From an uncultured Chitinophaga sp. (lineage in GTDB: Bacteria; Bacteroidota; Bacteroidia; Chitinophagales; Chitinophagaceae), in contig NZ_CAMLHC010000013.1 in the NCBI RefSeq assembly GCF_946479755.1, forward strand, positions 124,001 to 188,000: DNA of 64,000 bases, written 5' to 3'. Under the pieces are notes generated by a model that was given only the letters and a program-made list of their open reading frames with translations, had not been told where the DNA came from and searched no databases. Numbering within the stretch: the first letter of the stretch is position 1; every line of letters begins with the position of its first letter. Made by a program: the position numbers and the translations under genes. This document shows positions 52,862 through 61,403 of this stretch, one piece after another.

Positions 52862-54667
52862 CTACTGCAATAAGTCCAGTATCGGATGGTCCAGTCCCTG
52901 TACCTGGTTTTCAGCAGGCTTTATCAGTTCCAGCACGGTGATTTTATTCTTACCGGTTTTCAGCCATTCTGCAGGAACGTACAGTGTTTGCTGTGGGCCT
53001 ACCTGCCAGTAACGGCCCAGGTGGTGGCCATTGATCCACACTACGCCTTTGCCCCATTTGCTCATATCCAGGTAGGTATCGCCTTTGCTGCTCAACGTAA
53101 AACTGCCCTCCTTCAACACCGGCGCGTCTGCTACCACCGCGGAAGGTTTGATTGCCGGTTGCTGTTCATACGGCAGTTTGAATTGCTGCCACTGCTGAAT
53201 GGCCTGCCCGTTAAACATTACCTGTCCATCTATTCCCTTCCTGTTTTTCAGGAGATAAGGACCGAAGTTGATACGTCCGAGGTTTTCGACCAGGATCTCC
53301 AGCGTTACTTTACCCGCAGGCAGGGTGATGGTCGTGCTGTCCTGTTTCAGGCGCCTGTCGAGAACAGCCACTCTTTTACCGTTGACGAACACCAGTCCGT
53401 AATCGCGAAGATCTTTGATTTTCAATGTGCCACTGGCACCGCCTTTAAGCGTGGTACGGTATAACACAAAGCCATAGGCTTGTTTCAGGTCTTCGAACGT
53501 TAACGGATCTACGCTTTTTACCGCAGCAGGCAGTTGGCTGAACATGGCGCAGCTGCGTTCAAAAGTAATTACAGGAGTGGTGATCGCCGGTTTTTTAGCC
53601 GGCACCTCCGGCAAGGTCACTCCCGGCGCCAGATGCCGGGCGATCACTTTTCTGAACTCCATGAATTTAGGCGTGGCGTTGCCGGCTTCGTCCAGCGGAG
53701 CATCGTAGTCATAGCTGCTGATCTGCGGCGAATAAGGAGCGGCGTCGCTGTAGTTGGCGCCATTCATGTACCCCCGGGTGGTACCACCGTGAAACATATA
53801 CATATTGATGGAGATACCCGCGGCCAGTACGCGATCTAAACGGGTAAGGAAGTCTTTGTAAGGAACGGTATGGTGTTTCTCCCCCCAGGAGTCGAACCAG
53901 GCGGGGTACCATTCTGCTATATAGAAAGGTCCTTTACCGTTGTGGTTTTCTCTGACCAGTTGTTTCACTTTTTCGGGATCGTCTACACCGTTCACTGCCG
54001 GCAGCAAACCTGGCAGATGGCCTTTGGCCACATCCGCGGCGGGATCACAGGTATACAGCAGACCGTCAAAGCCGGCATCTTCGAACATTTTACGATTGAT
54101 GTCGAGATAAGACTTATCATTGGAATAGGAACCATATTCGTTTTCCACCTGCACCATCAGGATGTTGCCGCCGTGGTTGATCTGCAGGGGCGCCAGTTGT
54201 TTACCTACCGCTTTAATATAATTATTATAGGCCTTCAGGTACTGTGGTTCTTTGCTCCTTACCTCCAGCCCTTTTATTTCCTGCAACCAATAAGGGTAGC
54301 CGCCGAATTCCCACTCGGCGCAGGCATAGGGACTGGGGCGCAGGATCACCCACATCCCTTCTTCCTGGCATATTTTCACAAAGGCGGCCACATCGTTGTT
54401 GCCGGAGAAGTTGTACTGTCCCTGTTCCGGCTCATGCATGTTCCAGAAGACGTAGGTGCCGATGGTATTCAATCCCATGGCTTTGGCCATCTTCACCCTG
54501 TCCCGCCATGACTCACGGGGTACTCGCAGGTAGTGGATTTCACCTGAAATCATCTGGAACGGTTTCCCGTCCAGCAAAAAGGTGGAGTCCCCTAACTGAA
54601 AAGTGTGTTGTGCACTGAGCTGCATGCAGTATAATATTATACATATTATAACGCTGATTTTCTTCAT
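52862..54667 (-). CDS. Beta-galactosidase, GH35 (PUL 2)
   Basis: Removes terminal beta-galactose from oligosaccharides by a retaining mechanism. The 601-residue protein has a signal peptide (KISVIICIILYCMQLSAQ). The GH35 barrel is clear: GEIHYLRVPRESWRDRVKMAKAMGLNTIGTYVFWNMHEP, acid/base Glu177 in MVQVENEYGSY and nucleophile Glu252 in FYIAEWYPAW. Beta-sandwich domains follow (DLRDYGLVFVNGKRVAV, GKGVVWINGHHLGRYW). It is the last gene of PUL 2, 3 bp after the GH30 gene, and probably finishes galactan breakdown. Confidence 0.93.
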   Translation of the reverse strand: MKKISVIICIILYCMQLSAQHTFQLGDSTFLLDGKPFQMISGEIHYLRVPRESWRDRVKMAKAMGLNTIGTYVFWNMHEPEQGQYNFSGNNDVAAFVKICQEEGMWVILRPSPYACAEWEFGGYPYWLQEIKGLEVRSKEPQYLKAYNNYIKAVGKQLAPLQINHGGNILMVQVENEYGSYSNDKSYLDINRKMFEDAGFDGLLYTCDPAADVAKGHLPGLLPAVNGVDDPEKVKQLVRENHNGKGPFYIAEWYPAWFDSWGEKHHTVPYKDFLTRLDRVLAAGISINMYMFHGGTTRGYMNGANYSDAAPYSPQISSYDYDAPLDEAGNATPKFMEFRKVIARHLAPGVTLPEVPAKKPAITTPVITFERSCAMFSQLPAAVKSVDPLTFEDLKQAYGFVLYRTTLKGGASGTLKIKDLRDYGLVFVNGKRVAVLDRRLKQDSTTITLPAGKVTLEILVENLGRINFGPYLLKNRKGIDGQVMFNGQAIQQWQQFKLPYEQQPAIKPSAVVADAPVLKEGSFTLSSKGDTYLDMSKWGKGVVWINGHHLGRYWQVGPQQTLYVPAEWLKTGKNKITVLELIKPAENQVQGLDHPILDLLQ

Positions 54668-54670
54668 TGG

Positions 54671-56194
54671 TTACTGTTTATGAATATTTAATTGTTGCGT
54701 TACTGTTACGACAGAACGTGCCGGCACTACCAACGTAGGACCGTTTACGTTACCTGGCAGCAGGTTACCTTTCTCATTGGTGGTATAGCTCCGCATGTTT
54801 CCACGGGGTATGCCTTTACCGCGCAACTCCATGGTAGCGTCGGCGGCGCTGGCGTTGACAATCACCATAACGAGGGAATTGTCTTTATTCCGGTAGGCCG
54901 ACAAACGGATGTCCCTGTCAGCGTCCTCTCCTTTCCACCGCACCGCTACCCTTTGCGCACCGGGCCGTATAAAGCGGCTGTAATTACCCAACACCCATAA
55001 CATTTTGGTATCGTGTATTTGTCCGTCTGCTTTGTTTTTATCGATATAAATCAACCCATCTTTATAATCATAGGGCGATATGGCCAGCCACCATTGCCAG
55101 GATGAGGCGTTGGCGACGGTAAGGTCTGTATGAATCACCTTTGCCACGTACAGCGCCGCGTCCATACCCAGGTCCACCTTGCTGCCATTCATTTCCCCGG
55201 CATTGTCTCCCAATATACAATATTCTGACTGCCAGAAGGGAATGCCCTTCAGCACAGTATGCAGCCTTTTACGTATAGCCACGGCCGTATCCTGCGGGGA
55301 AGTGGTGAAATAACTGTGGGCGGCTATCGCCCTATATACATGCGAGCCATCGCCCAGGTAAGTGGGACTGTGCGGATCAAAGAAAGCCACCACCTGTGTG
55401 CCTTTGGCGGGCTTGTCTTCTCCGGCAAAGAGGTAATTGAGTTTACCTGCTTCGGGTATTAAAATCTGCGTGGGCAGCTGATGCCGTTCAAAGGTTTGAT
55501 TTATCGCTTTTACAAGACCGTAAATTTGTTCGTTGTTATACGGGCATCCTTCCTGCCCGCCATCGCTCCAATCCCACTGAGGCTCATTCACCGGGCTCAC
55601 AAAATCGAAGGTAATGCCGGTCAATCGCTTCACGCCCAGTACGACGTCTTTCAGGAAGCCGGCAACAGCCGGGTATTGCTCCGGGGACAAGTTACACTGT
55701 CCCTTATCGGCAAATGCTTTCCCGTTGCGGGTGAAGGCCACCGGCGGACTGTTCAGAAAACCAAGAAACTGCTGTACGCCCCTCGCTTTGGCCGCATTCA
55801 GGAACCACAACTGCCCGGCAGCCTGCTGCCAGTCGTACTGGTTGTCGGCACCCAGGAAACAGTCAGCACGGCGCCATTCGTCACGGATACCGCTGGCATC
55901 GCCCTGACCAGCGCTGCCGGCGCCGATATTAAACCGCCACATGGACAACCCGATGCCTTTGGGTTGACCGCCGGCAGTGGTATCGCTGCTAAACAGCCAG
56001 TCGGCCAGCTGATTCCTTTTATGATCCGGCCAGGTACCGGTAAACTGGCAGGACCAGGCATCGGATGCCGCGAAGTTGTGAATGGTCTGCGCCTTCACCG
56101 CCAGGTCGATATTTACCTGTATTACCGGATGATGCCGGGACATGCCCTGCTGCAGGACCATACAGCCCAGCAGGGCGCCTGTTATTTTTTTCAT
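54671..56194 (-). CDS. GH30 family glycoside hydrolase, endo-beta-1,6-galactanase-like (PUL 2)
   Basis: A secreted retaining hydrolase of about 507 residues from the ATG at 56194, with a signal peptide. The GH30 barrel has acid/base Glu204 in FVSPVNEPQWDW and nucleophile Glu324 in FWQSEYCILGD. A side beta-sandwich (RLSAYRNKDNSLVMVIVNAS) follows. The sequence (NFAASDAWSCQFTG, GCPYNNEQIYGLVKAI) resembles the endo-beta-1,6-galactanase subfamily (GH30_5). With GH35 this suggests beta-1,6-galactan or type II arabinogalactan as the PUL 2 substrate. Other GH30 activities are possible. An inverted repeat lies between it and susD. Confidence 0.88.
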   Translation of the reverse strand: MKKITGALLGCMVLQQGMSRHHPVIQVNIDLAVKAQTIHNFAASDAWSCQFTGTWPDHKRNQLADWLFSSDTTAGGQPKGIGLSMWRFNIGAGSAGQGDASGIRDEWRRADCFLGADNQYDWQQAAGQLWFLNAAKARGVQQFLGFLNSPPVAFTRNGKAFADKGQCNLSPEQYPAVAGFLKDVVLGVKRLTGITFDFVSPVNEPQWDWSDGGQEGCPYNNEQIYGLVKAINQTFERHQLPTQILIPEAGKLNYLFAGEDKPAKGTQVVAFFDPHSPTYLGDGSHVYRAIAAHSYFTTSPQDTAVAIRKRLHTVLKGIPFWQSEYCILGDNAGEMNGSKVDLGMDAALYVAKVIHTDLTVANASSWQWWLAISPYDYKDGLIYIDKNKADGQIHDTKMLWVLGNYSRFIRPGAQRVAVRWKGEDADRDIRLSAYRNKDNSLVMVIVNASAADATMELRGKGIPRGNMRSYTTNEKGNLLPGNVNGPTLVVPARSVVTVTQQLNIHKQ

Positions 56195-56276
56195 GTTCAT
56201 CATAAGCGGTTGCACGCAAAGCCGCATGGTATGCAAGGCTTCTTTTGATTAAGAAGGAAGGTTGCAAGCCTGTAAA

Positions 56277-56329
56277 GTAGTAAAATAGTGGCTGATTATT
56301 TTCCAAATCCGGCGCAACTATTTTACTAC
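56277..56329. repeat. Long inverted repeat between susD and GH30 (PUL 2)
   Basis: Two perfect 13-bp arms, GTAGTAAAATAGT (56277-56289) and ACTATTTTACTAC (56317-56329), enclose a 27-base loop. They lie in the 174-bp gap between the susD stop and the GH30 start. In the mRNA this would form a stable stem-loop that could stabilise the susCD message, slow read-through or guide processing. No T-run follows. Confidence 0.7.
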
Positions 56330-56368
56330 CTCACACGATGCTTGTCCCTGTTGGATTCATGCCGGCGC

Positions 56369-58045
56369 TTAGTAGCCGGGGTTCTGCTTCAGCGTAGCAT
56401 TGGACGCCAGGATATCTGCTCTTGGAACAGGCAGCCAGTAATTGGCTTCTTTAAACAGCCGGTTGTCTAACGCTACTTTGCGGGCGTAAGTGAAGCTGCC
56501 GTTGTTGTTACGTGTAATGTTGATGCCGTAAGCCGGTATATTTTCTGTGACGTTGGCCACTTTCCATCTGCGGACGTCATAGAAACGATGTTCTTCAAAT
56601 GCCAGTTCCACCTGTCTTTCTCTTCTGATAGCGTCGCGCATCTGGTCTTTGGTCAGCCCGGGCGTTAGTGCCGGCTGGTGAACGCTGGCACGCTGCCGTA
56701 CCTGGTTCACAGCATTGTACACGCCCGCGTCGGGACCTGCTGCTTCATTTTGCGCTTCTGCGTAGTTCAGCAATACTTCCGCATAGCGGATGTAGATCCA
56801 TGGCTGCAATCCGGCCACATCCCAGGGATTATCGATCGGGTTCTTATCGTCCAGGAATTTGCGAAGGTAGTAGCCTGTTTTGGATGCGTTCCAGTTGGAA
56901 GGCCCGTCTTTACTGTCCTTACCACCGGGCGTAAAGGTTTGGATCACTGATCCCCTGTAGGAAGCACCGTTATAAAGAATGGTGGCATAGAAACGGGGAT
57001 CCCTGTTTACATAGGGATTTTGCGGATCATAGCCTGAAGCGGGGTCCGTGATGGGTTTGCCGTTGCTCATTTCATAGGCATCCACCATGTTCTGCAAAGG
57101 GGTATTACCCGCCCATCCGCCATAGCCGTTGGGGCCATTGGAGATTTCGAGGCATACGTGGCGGGCGCCAATCGCAAACTGCCGTGCAAAGATGGTTTCG
57201 TTGTTGTTACTGTTGAGGAACAGCTGCGTATAATCAGGCGCGATGTTGTATTTTGAAAGTGCTATCACCGCTTTAGCCGCATCCGCCGCCGCCTGCCAGC
57301 TGCCTGCATTATACAGCGGACTGGCAGCGTATAACAGCAGGCGGGCTTTCAGCGCCAGCGCAGCTCCCTGGGTGGCTCTGCCGGGAAGCCAGTCGGTGCT
57401 GTTGTTATCCGCCGGAAGATCTGCCGCTGCTGCTGTCAGCTCGGCCACCGCATAATCCATGGACTGCTGTACAGTAGCCCTGTTGAATAAAGCAGGGTCG
57501 TTGAGATTGTCCTGTAAACTGTATTCCCGGTCTCCCATCATGATAACGCCGCCGTAGTTGCGGATCAGGTCATGATAGCGGTAGGCGCGGATAAAACGCA
57601 GCTCTGCCTTCAGCCGCTTGCGGTGTGCGGTGCTCATAGCTACGCTGTCAATATTGTTGAGCCCATAGTTGCATTCCCGGATGCTGCGGTAACTTCTTCC
57701 CCAGATGGTGCCGGTGATGCCCATATTTTCGGGCGCCAGTTGCCCCTGCTGTACCACCCATGTATTATCATCGTTATTGTAAATAGATTCGTCTGTAATG
57801 GAACTCCACAGGCCATATTCAAATCCTCTTCCGAATCCGGGATTACTGCCCTCCCCTTCTTTGTCCTGCAGCCGGATGCTCAGGTAACGGTTGATAACAT
57901 AGTTTTCAAACAAAGCCGAATCAGCCAGTATAGCGTCTCCCAGTATTTTGTCCGTAGGCGTTACATTGAGAAAATCTTTCTGACAGGCGGAGAACAAACC
58001 CGCCGCCACTAACGCTACACCGTATACGATATTTTTCGTTTTCAT
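56369..58045 (-). CDS. SusD/RagB family outer membrane lipoprotein (PUL 2)
   Basis: A surface glycan-binding lipoprotein of 558 residues with lipobox FSAC (Cys21). SusD features are DFLNVTPTDKI, RAYRYHDLIRNYGGVIMM, YAEVLLNYAEAQNEA and the C-terminal RDAIRRERQVELAFEEHRFYDVRRWK. It lies 17 bp after its SusC partner. The two are co-transcribed with the GH30 and GH35 genes, separated from them by the inverted repeat at 56277-56329. Confidence 0.95.
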   Translation of the reverse strand: MKTKNIVYGVALVAAGLFSACQKDFLNVTPTDKILGDAILADSALFENYVINRYLSIRLQDKEGEGSNPGFGRGFEYGLWSSITDESIYNNDDNTWVVQQGQLAPENMGITGTIWGRSYRSIRECNYGLNNIDSVAMSTAHRKRLKAELRFIRAYRYHDLIRNYGGVIMMGDREYSLQDNLNDPALFNRATVQQSMDYAVAELTAAAADLPADNNSTDWLPGRATQGAALALKARLLLYAASPLYNAGSWQAAADAAKAVIALSKYNIAPDYTQLFLNSNNNETIFARQFAIGARHVCLEISNGPNGYGGWAGNTPLQNMVDAYEMSNGKPITDPASGYDPQNPYVNRDPRFYATILYNGASYRGSVIQTFTPGGKDSKDGPSNWNASKTGYYLRKFLDDKNPIDNPWDVAGLQPWIYIRYAEVLLNYAEAQNEAAGPDAGVYNAVNQVRQRASVHQPALTPGLTKDQMRDAIRRERQVELAFEEHRFYDVRRWKVANVTENIPAYGINITRNNNGSFTYARKVALDNRLFKEANYWLPVPRADILASNATLKQNPGY

Positions 58046-58062
58046 GATTTGATTTTTGTGTA

Positions 58063-61000
58063 TTAGAACTTAACATTTACACCGAGGTTCACAATGCGCT
58101 GTTGCGGGTAAAACTGGCCGCTGCTGCTGAATCCTTCCGGATCGTAGTCTTTTACTTTGGTGATGGTGAAAAGGTTAAAGGCATTGGCATATACGCGAAG
58201 GCCTGCTATCCTGGCGCGTGACAGGACAGCCGACTGGATGGTATAGCCGAGGGAGATGTTTTTCAAACGCAGGAAAGCGGCGTTGTTCAGCCAGAAAGTA
58301 TTCGGCCGGAGGCCGCCATTGACAGAAGAGGAAGCGCGTTCATCTACCCGTGGGTAAGAACCTTCAGGATTGGAAGGGCTCCAGCGGTTATCTGCCCAGC
58401 TGCTGTAGAAGTTGCCGATAGTACCTGATTCAGGAAGTACATATTGGCTAACGTGTGTTTGTCCGGCAAATAACACGGACAGGTCAAATCCTTTGTAATC
58501 GGCGGCCAGGTTGATACCGTAAGTGATCTCAGGGATGTTGCCGTATTTTGTTCTCACCATATCGTCGGCGGTGATCTGCTTATCACCGTTGTAGTCCTCG
58601 TAAATCAGGTCGCCGGGTTTGGCGTTGGGCAAATGCGGATATTTGGCCAGATCGTCCGCATTTCTGAAAATACCGATCGCATTGTACAGCAGGTAAGTGT
58701 TCATAGGGCCGCCGGTTTCCCGTTGGTAGGGCAACGTTCCCACTGCTTCGTCTTTGAAGATGATTTTATTTTTGGCATAGGTTACGTTACCGGAGACGTT
58801 GTAGTGGAAGCCGCCGCCGGTGGTATTGTCGTATCCCACGGTGGCTTCAATGCCCTGGCTGTTGACCTTCCCGATGTTTTCCGCAGGCACCAGCGGATTG
58901 TTTTTATCAAAGGGATTCACGATACCGGAGGTCTGTGTCAGGGAAGTCCGTGGTGTTAATATTTTCGTGCGGTGTTGCTGGAAATAGATGAACTCCAGGG
59001 AGAAATGTTCGAAGAGGGTGGCATTCAGTCCCAGGTCCATTTTCCGGGCCACTTCCCAGGTGATATTGGGATTGGCCAGTTTTACCAGGTCGATACCACT
59101 CTGCATTTGTCCGTTGAGCACAAACTGGTTATAAAAAGAATAGTTGTCGAAATACTGGAACAATCCCACGTTATCGTTCCCCAGCGTACCGTAGGAGCCA
59201 CGGAGCTTCAGGTTATTGATGAAGCTCACCGGCTTGAACCAGGACTCTTTGGATACGACCCAGCCGGCGGACACGGAAGGGAAGAAACCGTATTGTTTAC
59301 CTTCCGGGAAAGTGGAAGATCCATCCACACGGGCCTGTACTTCCAGCAGGTATTTTTCCAGGTAGTTATACGCGATCCTTCCGAAATAACTTTTCCGGGT
59401 GAAGTTGTAGCTGCTGCCGAAATTGGTCCTGTCGGTCGCCGCAGCGCCGCCCTGTGACAATTCCGGGGTGAGTGGTGAAGGGAAATTGATACGGCCGGCG
59501 CTGAAGGTGTCTACCATGTTCCTGCTTTGCTCGTATCCTACCAGCGCGTTGACATCGTGGGCGCCAAAACGGCGGGCATAATTCAGTTTGATGTTGGTCG
59601 TGAGCAGGGACATATTCCGTTGTTGCTGTACCAGCGATGCTTTCCCGTTGGAGCCTCCTACTATCTTCGGTGTATAGGTGTTGGTGGCTGCGTCAAAGGT
59701 ATATTCCTTATAGGGGGTGGCGAAGGTCTTGGCAAAGTTCCAGGCTTTATCGGCCGAGAGGAAACCGTCCAGTGACAGTCCTTCCACGCCGGGAATGGCA
59801 TAGGACCCTTTCAGGATGCCATTAAACACCTGGACAGGATTGCGGGCGAGCCCGCCGGCGTCAGTCACCTGCATCACCGGGTTGTTGTTTTCAATGCCGG
59901 TGGTAGGCAGGCCGTTGGGGTATCTGTCCAGCACGGTGGGGTAAGCCCGGTAAATGCCGCGGAAGATATCTCCGGCCGAGGTGGTGGGATATTGACGGTC
60001 TTCCTGGCGGCCGGACAGGTACAGGCTTACTTTCAGCCGTTTGGTAACATCGGCGTCGATGTTTGATCTGAAATTGTACTGGTGATATTGTGTGGCGCCG
60101 TTTTTATACAGGCCGTTTTGCCCGATCATCCCCAGGGAGACATAGTAGCGGACGTTTTCGCCGCCGCCATTCACAGAAAGGCTGTGTTGCTGCTGGGTGG
60201 TTGTTTTCCGCAGGGTGGCTTTCTGCCAGTCGGTGTTCGGATAGTTGACCGGGTCGGAACCATCTCTGAATTTCTGCAATTGTTCTTCGGTGTAGAACTG
60301 GTTCATGCCACCGGCGCTATTATTATAATACCGGATTTCGTTCATGATCTGGCCATAGGTATAGGCGTCTGCCATTTTAGGCAGCCTGGTGGGGGAAGAA
60401 AACCCCTGGTTGAAGCTGTAGTTGATAACAGGCTTCCCCGTTTTACCCCTTTTGGTGGTGATAAGCATTACGCCATTGGCGGCCCGGCTGCCATAGACCG
60501 CTGCGGAGGCATCTTTCAGGACGGAGATACTTTCGATATCGTTGGGGTCGAGGCGTTCGAGGCCTCCGATCTGCCCCGGCACCCCGTCTACCACGATCAG
60601 TACGTCGTTGTTGCCGGTAGTGGCCAGGCCGCGGATGGTAACAGTGGAACCGTCGTAACCAGGCTCGCCGGAGCGGTTATTGGCGATAACACCGGAAAAA
60701 CGGCCTGTCAGGGCATTGGACACGTTGGGCTGCGGACTTTGTACAATATCAGCGCCCTTCACCACGGAGATGGAGCCGGTAAGGGTGGCTTTCTTCTGGG
60801 TGCCATATCCGACAACCACCACTTCGTTCACCGTTTTACTGAGGGCTGTCAGTACGATCCGCAGGGGCGCTCCCCCCTTTACGGCTATGCGTTGCTCTGT
60901 ATAAGACATATGGTTAAATAACAAGGTATCGCCGATGACAGCGCTGATGCTGAATTTCCCGTCACCGTCGGTCAGTGCTCCTCCTGTTTTGTTCTTTACA

Positions 61001-61182
61001 CGGACAGTGACACCGGGAACGGGGGCATTATCGGCCGATACCGTGCCCGTTACAACGGCCTGCTGCGCCTGAACGGCTCCGGCCAGTAACAACAGCGGAA
61101 AAAAAAGTAAACAGATAAAAACAGGTTGGCTCCGTAAAGGGACAAATAATCCGCGGTCCGTTCCGGATGGAAGTTTTTTCAT
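58063..61182 (-). CDS. SusC/RagA TonB-dependent receptor (PUL 2)
   Basis: Outer-membrane importer of 1039 residues. It has a signal peptide (FICLLFFPLLLLAGAVQA), a carboxypeptidase-like beta-domain (VTGTVSADNAPVPGVTVRV), a TonB box (NEVVVVGYGTQKKATL), a plug (LTGRFSGVIA, VDGVPGQI) and a 22-strand barrel ending NLGVNVKF. It has no STN domain, in keeping with control by a hybrid two-component system instead of sigma/FecR. It follows the regulator gene after 221 bp that hold candidate regulator sites. Confidence 0.96.
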   Translation of the reverse strand: MKKLPSGTDRGLFVPLRSQPVFICLLFFPLLLLAGAVQAQQAVVTGTVSADNAPVPGVTVRVKNKTGGALTDGDGKFSISAVIGDTLLFNHMSYTEQRIAVKGGAPLRIVLTALSKTVNEVVVVGYGTQKKATLTGSISVVKGADIVQSPQPNVSNALTGRFSGVIANNRSGEPGYDGSTVTIRGLATTGNNDVLIVVDGVPGQIGGLERLDPNDIESISVLKDASAAVYGSRAANGVMLITTKRGKTGKPVINYSFNQGFSSPTRLPKMADAYTYGQIMNEIRYYNNSAGGMNQFYTEEQLQKFRDGSDPVNYPNTDWQKATLRKTTTQQQHSLSVNGGGENVRYYVSLGMIGQNGLYKNGATQYHQYNFRSNIDADVTKRLKVSLYLSGRQEDRQYPTTSAGDIFRGIYRAYPTVLDRYPNGLPTTGIENNNPVMQVTDAGGLARNPVQVFNGILKGSYAIPGVEGLSLDGFLSADKAWNFAKTFATPYKEYTFDAATNTYTPKIVGGSNGKASLVQQQRNMSLLTTNIKLNYARRFGAHDVNALVGYEQSRNMVDTFSAGRINFPSPLTPELSQGGAAATDRTNFGSSYNFTRKSYFGRIAYNYLEKYLLEVQARVDGSSTFPEGKQYGFFPSVSAGWVVSKESWFKPVSFINNLKLRGSYGTLGNDNVGLFQYFDNYSFYNQFVLNGQMQSGIDLVKLANPNITWEVARKMDLGLNATLFEHFSLEFIYFQQHRTKILTPRTSLTQTSGIVNPFDKNNPLVPAENIGKVNSQGIEATVGYDNTTGGGFHYNVSGNVTYAKNKIIFKDEAVGTLPYQRETGGPMNTYLLYNAIGIFRNADDLAKYPHLPNAKPGDLIYEDYNGDKQITADDMVRTKYGNIPEITYGINLAADYKGFDLSVLFAGQTHVSQYVLPESGTIGNFYSSWADNRWSPSNPEGSYPRVDERASSSVNGGLRPNTFWLNNAAFLRLKNISLGYTIQSAVLSRARIAGLRVYANAFNLFTITKVKDYDPEGFSSSGQFYPQQRIVNLGVNVKF

Positions 61183-61300
61183 AACGTAGCATTTAAATGA
61201 GTGAAATGGTATGCCGGCGAAACAATTTTGGTTGATTGGACTGTTTCATTTCCAGCCCCTTATGATAACCGCAATGTAGTATGAGGCACACAGATGCCAG

Positions 61301-61368
61301 AGGGGGTAAATCATTTAAAAAGAGGGGTAAAATCGTAAATTATCACAGGGGGTAAATATTACCCCCTG
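61301..61368 (-). promoter_or_regulatory. Repeated TTTACCCC motifs upstream of PUL 2 susC, candidate HTCS binding sites
   Basis: On the minus strand three copies of TTTACCCC occur, at 61356-61349, 61331-61324 and 61310-61303. Two are spaced 21 bp (two helical turns). The first is part of a perfect palindrome (arms CAGGGGGTAA and TTACCCCCTG, 61346-61368). They lie about 120-185 bp upstream of susC. A possible -7 element (TACATTGC) follows on the minus strand near 61275, so an activator bound here would sit just upstream of the promoter. Confidence 0.6.
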
Positions 61369-61403
61369 CGATCAAAGTGAGTATGATAGCGGATAAAGAG
61401 GCA

